Assembly (NCBI RefSeq): GCF_002019595.1
Contig: NZ_KV917369.1
Span: 530,458-594,457, forward strand
DNA from: Priestia abyssalis
Lineage (GTDB): Bacteria; Bacillota; Bacilli; Bacillales; Bacillaceae_H
Direction: 5' to 3'
DNA: 64,000 nt
The notes below the pieces were generated by a model. The model searched no databases, was not told where the DNA came from, and worked only from the letters and a program-made list of their open reading frames with translations. Positions 45,936 through 54,107 of this stretch are shown one piece after another. How positions within the stretch are numbered: position 1 is the first letter of the stretch; each line of letters begins with the position of its first letter. Both the position numbers and the translations under genes were made by a program.

Positions 45936-46838
45936 ATGAATTGGCCAGCAAGTGTAACGATAAAAGAAGTAGGGCCGCGGGATGGATTACAAAACGAGAA
46001 GGTGTTTGTTTCGACAGAGGACAAAATCGCTTGGATTAACCAACTGTCTTGCAGCGGACTGCAGCATATCGAGGTTACGTCCTTTGTCAATCCAAAATGG
46101 ATTCCTGCCCTTTCCGATGCTGCGGTAGTGGCAGCAGGTATTACACGTGAGCCGGGTGTAACCTATACAGCCCTTGTTCCCAATCTTCAGGGTTTGGAGC
46201 GGGCGTTGGAAGCCAACATCGATGAAGCGGCTGTGTTTATGTCAGCCAGTGAAACGCATAATCGAAAAAATATTAACAAATCAATAGAAGATACATTTCC
46301 TATTTTAAAAGAAGTGGTACAAGAATCCCTCAAAGCAGGAAAGTCTGCCCGAGGATATATTTCAACCGTATTCGGGTGTCCCTATGAAGGGATCGTTGAT
46401 ATAGAAAAGGTGATTAGGGTATCGGAAACATTGTTTGAGATAGGAATTGGGGAGTTATCTCTTGGTGATACGATCGGTGTGGCGAATCCGAAGCAAGTAC
46501 AAGAGGTGTTAGACCTCTTATTAAAGCGTTTTCCTGCAGATAAACTTGCTTTGCACTTTCATGATACTCGTGGAACCGCCTTGGCCAACATCTTAGTATC
46601 GTTAGACATGGGGATGACGACATTTGATGCCTCTCTTGGCGGATTGGGAGGATGCCCGTATGCACCCGGTGCGTCCGGCAATGTGGCAACAGATGATTTT
46701 CTTTATATGCTGCACAATATGGGGATTCATACAGGGGTGAATAGGGAAAAGCTGATGGCCGCATCCCGTTTTATTCAAGGTAAGATAGGAAGGCCTTTAC
46801 CTAGCCGCAGTCTTCAAGTTTGCGGTCTGGATGGATAG
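45936..46838 (+). CDS. yngG: Hydroxymethylglutaryl-CoA lyase
   Basis: 300 residues, TIM-barrel HMGL family. VTIKEVGPRDGLQNEK at the N-terminus holds the catalytic Arg-Asp; the metal histidines lie in ALHFHDTRGTALAN, and GGLGGCPYAPGASGNVATD holds the catalytic cysteine. It splits HMG-CoA to acetyl-CoA and acetoacetate, the last step of leucine breakdown. AAGGGAG is 8 bases before the ATG at 45936; earlier in-frame starts are too close to it. Confidence 0.93.
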   Translation: MNWPASVTIKEVGPRDGLQNEKVFVSTEDKIAWINQLSCSGLQHIEVTSFVNPKWIPALSDAAVVAAGITREPGVTYTALVPNLQGLERALEANIDEAAVFMSASETHNRKNINKSIEDTFPILKEVVQESLKAGKSARGYISTVFGCPYEGIVDIEKVIRVSETLFEIGIGELSLGDTIGVANPKQVQEVLDLLLKRFPADKLALHFHDTRGTALANILVSLDMGMTTFDASLGGLGGCPYAPGASGNVATDDFLYMLHNMGIHTGVNREKLMAASRFIQGKIGRPLPSRSLQVCGLDG

Positions 46839-46865
46839 ATCAGAGTATATAGGAGGGGAAAGAAC

Positions 46866-47648
46866 ATGGGGAAAGCTGTGTTAGTCTCAACAGTGGAAAA
46901 TGGAATTACTCTTATTACTTTAAATCGTCCGGAAGCTGCCAACTCGTTATCTTTACAAATGTTGGACGAACTTCAAAAAGCGATTGTTGCATGTAAATTT
47001 GATCGAACAGTGCGTTGCGTGGTGATCACCGGGGCAGGTGAGAAAGCCTTTTGCGCAGGGGCAGATTTAAAAGAACGGGCAGGAATGGATACGGGCCAGG
47101 TACGTAAGACCGTTTCTTTGATTCGAGAAAACATTAATCAATTAGAAGCTTTGCCACAGCCGGTCATTGCAGCCGTGAACGGAGTCGCTTTTGGAGGGGG
47201 AACGGAATTGGCATTGGCTTGTGATATTCGAGTTGCTTCAGAAACAGCGAAGTTCGGTCTTACAGAGACTTCATTGGGAATCATTCCAGGAGCAGGCGGA
47301 ACACAACGTTTGCCGAGATTAGTCGGGAAGGGAAGAGCCAAAGAGTTGATCTTCACTGCCAGACGGATTGATGCTGGGGAAGCGAGAGATATTGGGTTAG
47401 TCGAGTATGTAATGCCGGCTGAGTCCCTGCTGGAAAAAGCATTAGAAATTGCTAATCAGATCGTTCGAAATGGTCCCCTTGCCGTTATGCAGGCAAAGTT
47501 CTCGATTGACAAGGGGTTTGATGTAGATTTAAGCACCGGACTTTCCATTGAGCAGAATGCCTATGAAGTAACCATACCGACGAAGGATCGATTAGAAGGA
47601 CTACAAGCTTTCAAAGAAAAAAGATCTCCCGTTTTCGTTGGAGAATAA
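46866..47648 (+). CDS. yngF: Enoyl-CoA hydratase (methylglutaconyl-CoA hydratase type)
   Basis: 260 residues of the crotonase family. The oxyanion loops are AFCAGADLKERAGM and AAVNGVAFGGGTELALACD, and the catalytic glutamates are in LTETSLGIIPGAGGTQRLPR. In this operon the substrate is probably 3-methylglutaconyl-CoA, giving HMG-CoA for the lyase. GGAGGGG precedes the ATG. Confidence 0.88.
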   Translation: MGKAVLVSTVENGITLITLNRPEAANSLSLQMLDELQKAIVACKFDRTVRCVVITGAGEKAFCAGADLKERAGMDTGQVRKTVSLIRENINQLEALPQPVIAAVNGVAFGGGTELALACDIRVASETAKFGLTETSLGIIPGAGGTQRLPRLVGKGRAKELIFTARRIDAGEARDIGLVEYVMPAESLLEKALEIANQIVRNGPLAVMQAKFSIDKGFDVDLSTGLSIEQNAYEVTIPTKDRLEGLQAFKEKRSPVFVGE

Positions 47649-47679
47649 TAAAAACTAGTTTAATAGAGGGGGAAACACT

Positions 47680-49224
47680 ATGTCAGTTGATGTGAAGCCC
47701 ATGCAGCAAACGTTACAGGAAAGAATGGAACGGATTCAAAAAGGAGGAGCCCCTAAATATCATCAGAAAAATCAAGAGCAGGGTAAGCTGTTTGTTCGTG
47801 ATCGCCTAAAGCTATTGTTTGATCAGGGTTCAGAGCTGGAGGATGCCTTATTTGCCAACTGCTTAGCGGAAGACCTTCCGGCTGATGGAGTCGTGACGGC
47901 AATGGGGAAAATCAACGGGCAAGTGGTTTGTGTGATGGCGAATGATTCAACCATAAAAGCCGGTTCATGGGGAGCGCGGACCGTAGAGAAAATTATCCGG
48001 ATTCAAGAAACGGCTGAAAAAATGAGAGTGCCGCTCATTTACCTTGTGGATTCTGCAGGGGCGCGCATTACGGATCAAGTAGACATGTTTCCTGGGCGCC
48101 GCGGGGCAGGCCGAATCTTTTACAATCAGGTCAAGCTTTCGGGTAAAATCCCTCAGATTTGTCTATTATTTGGTCCGTCTGCGGCAGGGGGAGCTTATAT
48201 TCCCGCGTTTTGTGACATTGTCATCATGGTCGATAAAAATGCATCGATGTACCTTGGGTCCCCAAGGATGGCGGAAATGGTAATTGGAGAAAAAGTCACG
48301 TTGGAAGAGATGGGCGGCGCACGCATGCACTGTTCCGTTTCAGGATGCGGGGATGTACTGGCTAAAAGTGAAGACCAGGCCATTGCGATGGCCCGGGACT
48401 ATCTCTCTTATTTTCCTGCTAATTTTTCGGAAAAGCCGCCAATCCAGAAAGCGTTGGCACCAAAACGTTTGGAGAAAACGCTGGAAGAGCTCATCCCATC
48501 CAATCAGAATACTCCATTTAATATGTATGACTTGATCGATGGCATTATTGACGAAGGGTCATTCTTTGAAATCAAGAAGCTGTTTGCCAGCGAACTCATT
48601 ACGGGTTTGGCTAGAATGGATGGAAAGCCGGTCGGTATCATTGCCAATCAGCCAAGGGTTAAGGGTGGTGTGTTGTTCCACGACACGGCGGATAAGGCCG
48701 CGAAGTTTATGACCCTTTGTGATGCGTTTCATATCCCGCTTTTGTTTCTTGTGGATGTCCCTGGTTTTATGATTGGCACGAAAGTCGAACGGGCAGGAAT
48801 CATTCGCCACGGTGCGAAAATGATTTCCGCTATGTCTGAAGCGAGTGTACCGAAAATCTCTGTAATCGTCCGTAAAGCATACGGAGCAGGCCTCTACGCC
48901 ATGTGCGGTCCTGCGTTTGAACCGGATTGTTGTCTTGCCTTGCCGACCGCTCAGATTGCAGTCATGGGACCGGAGGCTGCGGTGAATGCCGTGTACGCCA
49001 ACAAAATTGCCGGTTTACCGGAAAATGAACGGGCCTCTTTCATTGAACAAAAACGGGAGGAATATAAGCAGGATATTGATATTTACCGACTAGCCTCCGA
49101 AATGATCGTTGATGGAATCATTCCAGCAAATTCGTTGCGTGATGAGTTAGTAAACCGATTTGAGGCGTATTCATCAAAGGATATTGTCTTCTCGGAGCGG
49201 AAGCACCCGGTATATCCGGTTTAA
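47680..49224 (+). CDS. yngE: Acyl-CoA carboxylase carboxyltransferase subunit
   Basis: 514 residues of the PccB/MccB family. Typical stretches: RIFYNQVKLSGKIPQ, FGPSAAGGAYIPAFCD, FLVDVPGFMIGTKVERAGII and KAYGAGLYAMCGPAFEPD. It moves the carboxyl group from biotin to the acyl-CoA; by operon context 3-methylcrotonyl-CoA is most likely, although propionyl-CoA cannot be ruled out. It closes the yng-type block. A family A repeat lies right after its stop. Confidence 0.9.
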   Translation: MSVDVKPMQQTLQERMERIQKGGAPKYHQKNQEQGKLFVRDRLKLLFDQGSELEDALFANCLAEDLPADGVVTAMGKINGQVVCVMANDSTIKAGSWGARTVEKIIRIQETAEKMRVPLIYLVDSAGARITDQVDMFPGRRGAGRIFYNQVKLSGKIPQICLLFGPSAAGGAYIPAFCDIVIMVDKNASMYLGSPRMAEMVIGEKVTLEEMGGARMHCSVSGCGDVLAKSEDQAIAMARDYLSYFPANFSEKPPIQKALAPKRLEKTLEELIPSNQNTPFNMYDLIDGIIDEGSFFEIKKLFASELITGLARMDGKPVGIIANQPRVKGGVLFHDTADKAAKFMTLCDAFHIPLLFLVDVPGFMIGTKVERAGIIRHGAKMISAMSEASVPKISVIVRKAYGAGLYAMCGPAFEPDCCLALPTAQIAVMGPEAAVNAVYANKIAGLPENERASFIEQKREEYKQDIDIYRLASEMIVDGIIPANSLRDELVNRFEAYSSKDIVFSERKHPVYPV

Positions 49225-49225
49225 C

Positions 49226-49312
49226 CTCTCTATATACACATGGAAGCTTCGACATGGTCAAAGAGCAGCCAAGTCGAAGCTTCTATATAAATCGATTTAG
49301 AAAAGATGATGT
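49226..49312 (+). repeat. Family A repeat, hairpin-1 copy
   Basis: Begins 2 bases after the carboxyltransferase stop. GAAGCTTCGACATGGTC / CAGCCAAGTCGAAGCTTC with loop AAAGAG, then TATATAAATCGATTTAGAAA. The stem carries one mispair. It separates the yng-type block from etfB. Confidence 0.75.
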
Positions 49313-49344
49313 GAAAATAACATTTGCAAAAGGGGAATAATCCA

Positions 49345-50115
49345 ATGAAGATTTTTGTCATGTTAAAGCAAACCTTTGACACAGAAGAAAAGATCTCCAT
49401 ACAGGACGGTAAAATTAACGTAGAAGGTGCCGAGTATATTGTTAATCCGTATGATGAATACGCGATTGAAGAAGCGATTGTTCTTCGCGATGAGCATGGC
49501 GGTGAAGTAACGGTCGTGACCGTTGGGGAAGAAGAGGTGGAAAAAGAACTTCGTACGGCCCTTGCGATGGGAGCGGATAAAGCGGTACGGATCGATAGTG
49601 AAGACGTAGATGAGCTTGACCAGTTCACAACAGCGACCCTTCTTGCTGCCTATTTGAGAAAGCAGGAGTATGACATTATTCTTGGAGGGAATGTCGCGAT
49701 TGACGGAGGTTCTGGACAAGTTGGACCACGTGTTGCGCAAATTTTGGGGATTCCACAAGTGACAACGATTACAAACCTTGAAGTGACCGATGGAAAAGCG
49801 ACCATCGTCCGTGATGTTGAAGGAGACGAAGAAACCATCGAAGTATCGCTGCCTGTTCTTATTACGGCACAACAAGGGTTGAATGAGCCGCGGTATCCGT
49901 CACTGCCAGGGATTATGAAGGCAAAGAAAAAGTCTCTTGAAACGTTAGATCTAGATGACCTTGACTTAGATGAAGACGATGTGGAAGCGAAGACAACTAT
50001 CGTTCAAGTGTTTCTTCCACCAGCCAAACAAGCCGGGAAAGTGCTTGCGGGAGATACTACTGGTCAAGTAAAAGAACTAGTAGCACTGCTAAAGTCTGAA
50101 GCTAAAGTCATTTAA
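49345..50115 (+). CDS. etfB: Electron transfer flavoprotein beta subunit
   Basis: 256 residues. MKIFVMLKQTFDTEEKISIQ at the start, VNPYDEYAIEEA, and the family signature region ARTVEK-like VEKELRTALAMGADKAVRI are seen, with AQQGLNEPRYPSLPGIMKAK near the end. It carries electrons from the acyl-CoA dehydrogenase. ATG 49345 with AAAGGGG before it. The alpha gene follows after 13 bp. Confidence 0.93.
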   Translation: MKIFVMLKQTFDTEEKISIQDGKINVEGAEYIVNPYDEYAIEEAIVLRDEHGGEVTVVTVGEEEVEKELRTALAMGADKAVRIDSEDVDELDQFTTATLLAAYLRKQEYDIILGGNVAIDGGSGQVGPRVAQILGIPQVTTITNLEVTDGKATIVRDVEGDEETIEVSLPVLITAQQGLNEPRYPSLPGIMKAKKKSLETLDLDDLDLDEDDVEAKTTIVQVFLPPAKQAGKVLAGDTTGQVKELVALLKSEAKVI

Positions 50116-50128
50116 TGGAGGGGTAATC

Positions 50129-51121
50129 ATGGCAAAAAAAATACTGGTAGTTGGCGAAGTTCGGGACGGAGAGTTACGCAATGTTTCATTTGAAGCAATC
50201 GCAGCAGGAAGGGAAGTGGCAGGCGACGGGGAAGTGGTCGGAGTCCTTCTTGGAGAGAAAATTGATCATTTAGCAAATGGCTTGCTGCAATATGGTGCGG
50301 ACCGTGTCATCGTCGTGAACCACGCAGATCTAAAGAGCTACACAACAGACGCCTTTCAACAAGCGCTTCTTCAAGTAATTGATGCGGAACACCCGGAAGG
50401 TTTCATTCTTGGCCATACAGCTATAGGAAAAGATTTATCACCACGTCTTGCAATGAAGCTTAATGCAGGGCTAATTTCAGATGCCATTGCAATTGAAAAA
50501 GATGGAGAGGAAGTGGTGTTTACAAGACCGATTTACTCAGGTAAGGCGTTTGAGAAGAAGAAAGTTAAGGAAGGCATTATTTTTGCGACGATTCGACCGA
50601 ACAATATTGCACCGCTTGAGAAAGAAGAAGCCAGAACAGGCGAGATTACGAATATAACAGTTGACATTAAAGACCTCCGTACGGTGATTAAAGATGTTGT
50701 CCGTAAAGCAACAGGCGGTGTGGATTTATCAGAGGCAAAAGTCATTGTCGCCGGCGGCCGCGGCGTAAAGAACAAAGAGGGGTTTGAGCCATTACAGGAG
50801 CTGGCTGATGTATTGGGCGGCGCAGTAGGGGCGTCACGCGGGGCATGCGACGCAGAATATTGTGACTATTCCTTGCAGATTGGACAAACAGGAAAAGTTG
50901 TGACACCTGATTTATACTTTGCGATTGGGATTTCCGGCGCCATTCAGCATTTAGCGGGGATGTCTAACTCAAAAGTCATCGTCGCGATTAACAAAGATCC
51001 AGAAGCTCCTATTTTTGAAGCAGCAGACTATGGAATCGTTGGAGATCTATTTGAAGTCGTACCGATCTTAACAGAAGAACTAAAAAAGGTTCTGAATGTG
51101 AAAGAGGAAGTCATGAAATAA
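50129..51121 (+). CDS. etfA: Electron transfer flavoprotein alpha subunit
   Basis: 330 residues. The C-terminal FAD domain has VAGGRGVKNKEGF, GASRGACDAEYCDYSLQIGQTGK and the ETF-alpha signature ISGAIQHLAGMSNSKVIVAI, ending NKDPEAPIFEAADYGIVGDL. With EtfB it links the dehydrogenase to the quinone pool. GGAGGGG precedes the ATG. Terminator ATCCTTAGA / TCTAAGGATTTC at 51178-51210. Confidence 0.94.
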   Translation: MAKKILVVGEVRDGELRNVSFEAIAAGREVAGDGEVVGVLLGEKIDHLANGLLQYGADRVIVVNHADLKSYTTDAFQQALLQVIDAEHPEGFILGHTAIGKDLSPRLAMKLNAGLISDAIAIEKDGEEVVFTRPIYSGKAFEKKKVKEGIIFATIRPNNIAPLEKEEARTGEITNITVDIKDLRTVIKDVVRKATGGVDLSEAKVIVAGGRGVKNKEGFEPLQELADVLGGAVGASRGACDAEYCDYSLQIGQTGKVVTPDLYFAIGISGAIQHLAGMSNSKVIVAINKDPEAPIFEAADYGIVGDLFEVVPILTEELKKVLNVKEEVMK

Positions 51122-51177
51122 GTTGGAATGGTTGTTATTTTATCGTTCATAAAAAACCAAACTTTATAAACGCAAAA

Positions 51178-51212
51178 AATCCTTAGAAGTTCTATAAATC
51201 TAAGGATTTCTT
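51178..51212 (+). terminator. Terminator after etfA
   Basis: AAATCCTTAGA and TCTAAGGATTT close a 10-nt loop. It serves etfA and, being A/T-flanked on both sides, the convergent Crp-like gene too. Confidence 0.8.
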
Positions 51213-51222
51213 CATTTTATTT

Positions 51223-51885
51223 TCAAACCTCTTTGGCTAATTCTTGCAGGTGTTCTTTGTCTCGAATGATGTAGCCCCTTGATTGTTTTTCAATAATGTT
51301 TGCCTCGCATAATTGTGCGAATACGTGAAGGAGATGGCGATAGGAGACACCTAAGTATTCGCACACTTCCGTATGTTTTTCTTTGTAAAAATCATGATCA
51401 GCTGACAAAAGTATAAAGGCGGCAAGACGATTGACAAGTGGATACGCTTGATTTTGTACATACATGGCTGAGAGCATAGTTGCCTTTTTACTTAAAAAGA
51501 TGCATAAATATTTTAAAAAAGTGGCGTCTGTTAATAACTTATCTTTACAGGCATGAATAGGAATGGCAAGGCAAACGGCTCTTGTGGCTGTTTGGATACC
51601 TTTGGAATAGCGTTCTGAATTTAACAGTTCAATTTCGCCCATGAAGGTTGGAGCATGTAAAAAATTGATAAGTGCTACTTTACCGTTTTTTTGTGTAGTA
51701 TATAGTTTTGCCTTTCCCTCGACGAGATAGTACATGTACTCAGGATAGGAGCCTTCTTTGAAGATAAATTCACCTTGTTCAAACTGACAAACTTGGATAT
51801 ACGGGATAATAGGAAAGGAGAAGAGGGATTGAATAGGGTATTTTTCAATATAGGAACTGCGCAAAGGTTCAGCTAAGAAATGCAT
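51223..51885 (-). CDS. Crp/Fnr family regulator (YeiL-like)
   Basis: 220 residues. The cyclic-nucleotide-type domain is about 20-140 (FIFKEGSYPEYMYYLVEGKA, then YTTQKNGK), and the C-terminal HTH about 165-215 (EVCEYLGVSYRHLLHVFAQL). No Fnr-type cysteine cluster is apparent. Divergent from the MFS gene with a perfect palindrome between them. It probably controls that transporter and itself. Confidence 0.85.
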   Translation of the reverse strand: MHFLAEPLRSSYIEKYPIQSLFSFPIIPYIQVCQFEQGEFIFKEGSYPEYMYYLVEGKAKLYTTQKNGKVALINFLHAPTFMGEIELLNSERYSKGIQTATRAVCLAIPIHACKDKLLTDATFLKYLCIFLSKKATMLSAMYVQNQAYPLVNRLAAFILLSADHDFYKEKHTEVCEYLGVSYRHLLHVFAQLCEANIIEKQSRGYIIRDKEHLQELAKEV

Positions 51886-51903
51886 GTTTTCCTCCAGTTA
51901 AAA

Positions 51904-51923
51904 AATATGAGATATCTCATATT
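51904..51923. promoter_or_regulatory. Perfect 20-bp palindrome, likely Crp-like operator
   Basis: AATATGAGATATCTCATATT is exactly self-complementary and lies 19 bases upstream of the regulator start and 50 before the MFS start. The symmetric position between the two divergent genes fits a dimer binding site. Confidence 0.65.
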
Positions 51924-51972
51924 ATTGTATGTATTTACGTGCTATGATGCAATAAATACGGAGGGATCAATC

Positions 51973-53166
51973 ATGAATCATCACCAAGCAGCCTTTAATG
52001 CAAAGGAATCAATTATGAATCATCAACGCTGGATGTCACAGAATTTTTTTGTGTTTTTTATGACATGGGGTATCTTTTTACCTTATTGGACGGGCTGGCT
52101 CGTCCAGGCAAAAGGATTAAGTGTCACGGAAGCGAGTATCATTATGGGATTTGGATTATTAGCACGGGGGGTATCATCGTTATTTGCTTTTCCGCTGATA
52201 TCTAAGTATTGGAGCAGTCATACCGTTATTCTTGTTTTGACAGCTGGTTCACTGGCGGCGACGATACTTTATATACCATCTTCGTCATTTGTCGGACTGT
52301 TTATTGTGACTATGGTGTTTAGTATTATTTTTCCTGCTCTGCTTCCTGCTCTTGAATCGACAGCGGGTGTTTTAGTACAGCAAGGGGGCGTACATTACGG
52401 GAAAAGCCGTTCGTATGGCTCCATTGGCTTTGTGGTTTCAGTGCTTATCATTAGTATGATAACAGGCTATTTTGGAGAGCAGGCAATTTTAGGGAGTATG
52501 ATAACGGGACTTTGTTTCCTGCTGCTTATGTGCTTACTACCGGCACCCGCTGTCCTGTTAGTGAAACCGACAGCGAAGAATCGTAAAGAGTCACTTACGA
52601 TGCGGGGGTTATGGCAGGTTAAAAGTTTCCCAATCGTGTTACTGATCGTCGTTTTATTACAAGGGTCACACGCGTCCTACTATAATTATGGCTATATTTA
52701 CTTACAAGATTTAGGTGTAAAGAAATATTATATTGGAATGATCATTAATATCGCCGTTATGTTTGAAATCTTTTATTTTTTGAAGGCTGATCACTTGTTT
52801 AAGAAATGGCAGCCCTCGTCCTTATTATTACTAGCGGCGTCAGGATCGACGCTGCGATGGTTACTTGTATTTTTGTTTCCAAATGTATGGGTGTTCATGT
52901 TATCACAAAGCTTGCATGCGCTATCGTTCGGAGTAGCTCATTATGCATTTATTCTTTATATCACTAGAAATTTGCCAAAACAGCAAATTCCTAACGCGCA
53001 AGGAATGTATTCGGCGCTTGCTATGGGCTTGGGTACAGCTGTCTTAACACTGGCAGGAGGACTCTTATATGAAGTTTCTCCAACGCTCTCTTTTTTATCG
53101 ATGATTGTGTGTACGTTGCCAGCTATATTTTTAGTAATGACGACAAGAAAGAAATATGATTATTAA
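51973..53166 (+). CDS. MFS transporter (HcaT/PPP-like)
   Basis: 397 residues with about twelve membrane segments. FFVFFMTWGIFLPYWTGWLV, GLLARGVSSLFAFPLISK and SRSYGSIGFVVSVLIISM match the phenylpropionate-permease-like MFS group. The ATG at 51973 with GGAGGGA is preferred; the open frame extends upstream into the divergent gene. Substrate unknown. Confidence 0.85.
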   Translation: MNHHQAAFNAKESIMNHQRWMSQNFFVFFMTWGIFLPYWTGWLVQAKGLSVTEASIIMGFGLLARGVSSLFAFPLISKYWSSHTVILVLTAGSLAATILYIPSSSFVGLFIVTMVFSIIFPALLPALESTAGVLVQQGGVHYGKSRSYGSIGFVVSVLIISMITGYFGEQAILGSMITGLCFLLLMCLLPAPAVLLVKPTAKNRKESLTMRGLWQVKSFPIVLLIVVLLQGSHASYYNYGYIYLQDLGVKKYYIGMIINIAVMFEIFYFLKADHLFKKWQPSSLLLLAASGSTLRWLLVFLFPNVWVFMLSQSLHALSFGVAHYAFILYITRNLPKQQIPNAQGMYSALAMGLGTAVLTLAGGLLYEVSPTLSFLSMIVCTLPAIFLVMTTRKKYDY

Positions 53167-53177
53167 TTTAGTGAGCT

Positions 53178-53226
53178 GCCCCTCCAATTGTTAGTGATGG
53201 TCAAACAATTGGAGGGGTGCTTTTTA
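53178..53226 (+). terminator. Terminator after the MFS gene
   Basis: GCCCCTCCAATTGTT and AACAATTGGAGGGG pair fully, followed by TGCTTTTTAT. Confidence 0.85.
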
Positions 53227-53230
53227 TATA

Positions 53231-53283
53231 TAAAGGAAACTTCCATCGGTGGAGGGGCGTTCATCCCGTATTGATGCCAGCGT
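53231..53283 (-). repeat. Family E right-end fragment, minus orientation
   Basis: Minus strand: ATACGGGATGAACGCCCCTC, then CACCGATGGAAGTTTCCTTT. The GGGATGAA...CCCC...GATGGAAGTTTCC block is the same as at 53584-53626 and 53805-53848. Confidence 0.55.
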
Positions 53284-53555
53284 CAATACTCTCTTAATCC
53301 TTAATACTAAGTGTGTCCATAATCATTCGATTTGAGCATCCCTCTAACTTCATCTCAACTACTTTTCATTTAACTTCTTCTGGATAGTGAACTCTTATGA
53401 CCAAATTAAAAAATAAGTTGACAAGAGAAAGATAATCAGAATAGATGCTATTTCTGGCAATTATCTTATATAATTTCTGACAGTATATCTTTGACTTTAT
53501 CATTCCCTGGCCAAACAATCAGAATTAGGCCCTTGTTACAATATTTAAACGAAAA

Positions 53556-53587
53556 GAAAAGGCCGTTCAAATGAACAGCCTTTTTGG
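53556..53587 (+). terminator. Terminator of an unassigned transcript
   Basis: AAAAGGCCGTTCA and TGAACAGCCTTTTT pair strongly. No gene lies upstream in 53290-53555; a TTGACA at 53417 could start a small RNA, but no good -10 was found. Confidence 0.6.
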
Positions 53588-53626
53588 GGATGAAGAAAAA
53601 CCCAGGCTGATGGAAGTTTCCTTTAT
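53584..53626 (+). repeat. Family E right-end fragment, plus orientation
   Basis: GGGGATGAAGAAAAACCC, then GCTGATGGAAGTTTCCTTTA. It joins directly to the terminator at 53556-53587. Confidence 0.55.
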
Positions 53627-53691
53627 CAAATTCTCATTAAATAAAAAAAACATTGACCTTCCACTTACTGGAGGGTTTATTTTATTTATTA

Positions 53692-53710
53692 GATAATGAT
53701 AATCAATATC
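53692..53710 (+). promoter_or_regulatory. Fur box, distal
   Basis: GATAATGATAATCAATATC matches the 19-bp Fur consensus at 18 positions. It lies about 400 bases upstream of the siderophore-binding gene, with a family E repeat inserted between. Confidence 0.7.
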
Positions 53711-53737
53711 ACTTGATTAGAAGATCCATGAGCAGAA

Positions 53738-53848
53738 AATTTATCCCGCATTAACGGGCAGTGAGCCCTTATTTCAAGACTTGAGAGAAATCGAAGAAGT
53801 CCAAGCAGGGATGAAGGAACCCCCCACCATTGATGGAAGTTTCTTTTA
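53738..53848 (+). repeat. Family E repeat, short copy
   Basis: Left end TTTATCCCGCATTAACGGGC with CAGTGAGCCC, then CAAGACTTGAGAGAAATCG and a right end GGGATGAAGGAACCCCCC / GATGGAAGTTTC. About 110 bp, so the centre of the 200-bp form is missing. It looks like a minimal non-autonomous element. Confidence 0.65.
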
Positions 53849-53964
53849 TGTTTATTTCGCGTAACTCAATCAAGCGTCCAATAGGGTTTATATTGCTGGT
53901 GTTGCAAAACAGATGAACGGTTTATAATCAGGTCCCTTTCCATTCCTGGATGGAAAGGCTGCCC

Positions 53965-53983
53965 TATAATGATTGTCATTCAC
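53965..53983 (+). promoter_or_regulatory. Fur box-like site, proximal
   Basis: TATAATGATTGTCATTCAC keeps the outer ATAATGAT / TCATT arms of the Fur consensus with changes in the centre and at the end. It lies about 125 bases before the siderophore-binding gene and is the more likely working operator. Confidence 0.5.
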
Positions 53984-54107
53984 ACTGCAATTCATTACAT
54001 ATTGAAAATGATCTTAAACCGAACTTATAAAGTTTCTATTCTAGTTTTGCAGCACCATCAATTTAAATACATAATAAAAATTTAAGAAAGTGTTAGAGGT
54101 GGAAGAA

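Noticed and set aside
49363-49875. 170-residue open frame on the minus strand within etfB
   Set aside because: Antisense shadow of a well-conserved gene; Phe/Arg-rich composition and no start signal.
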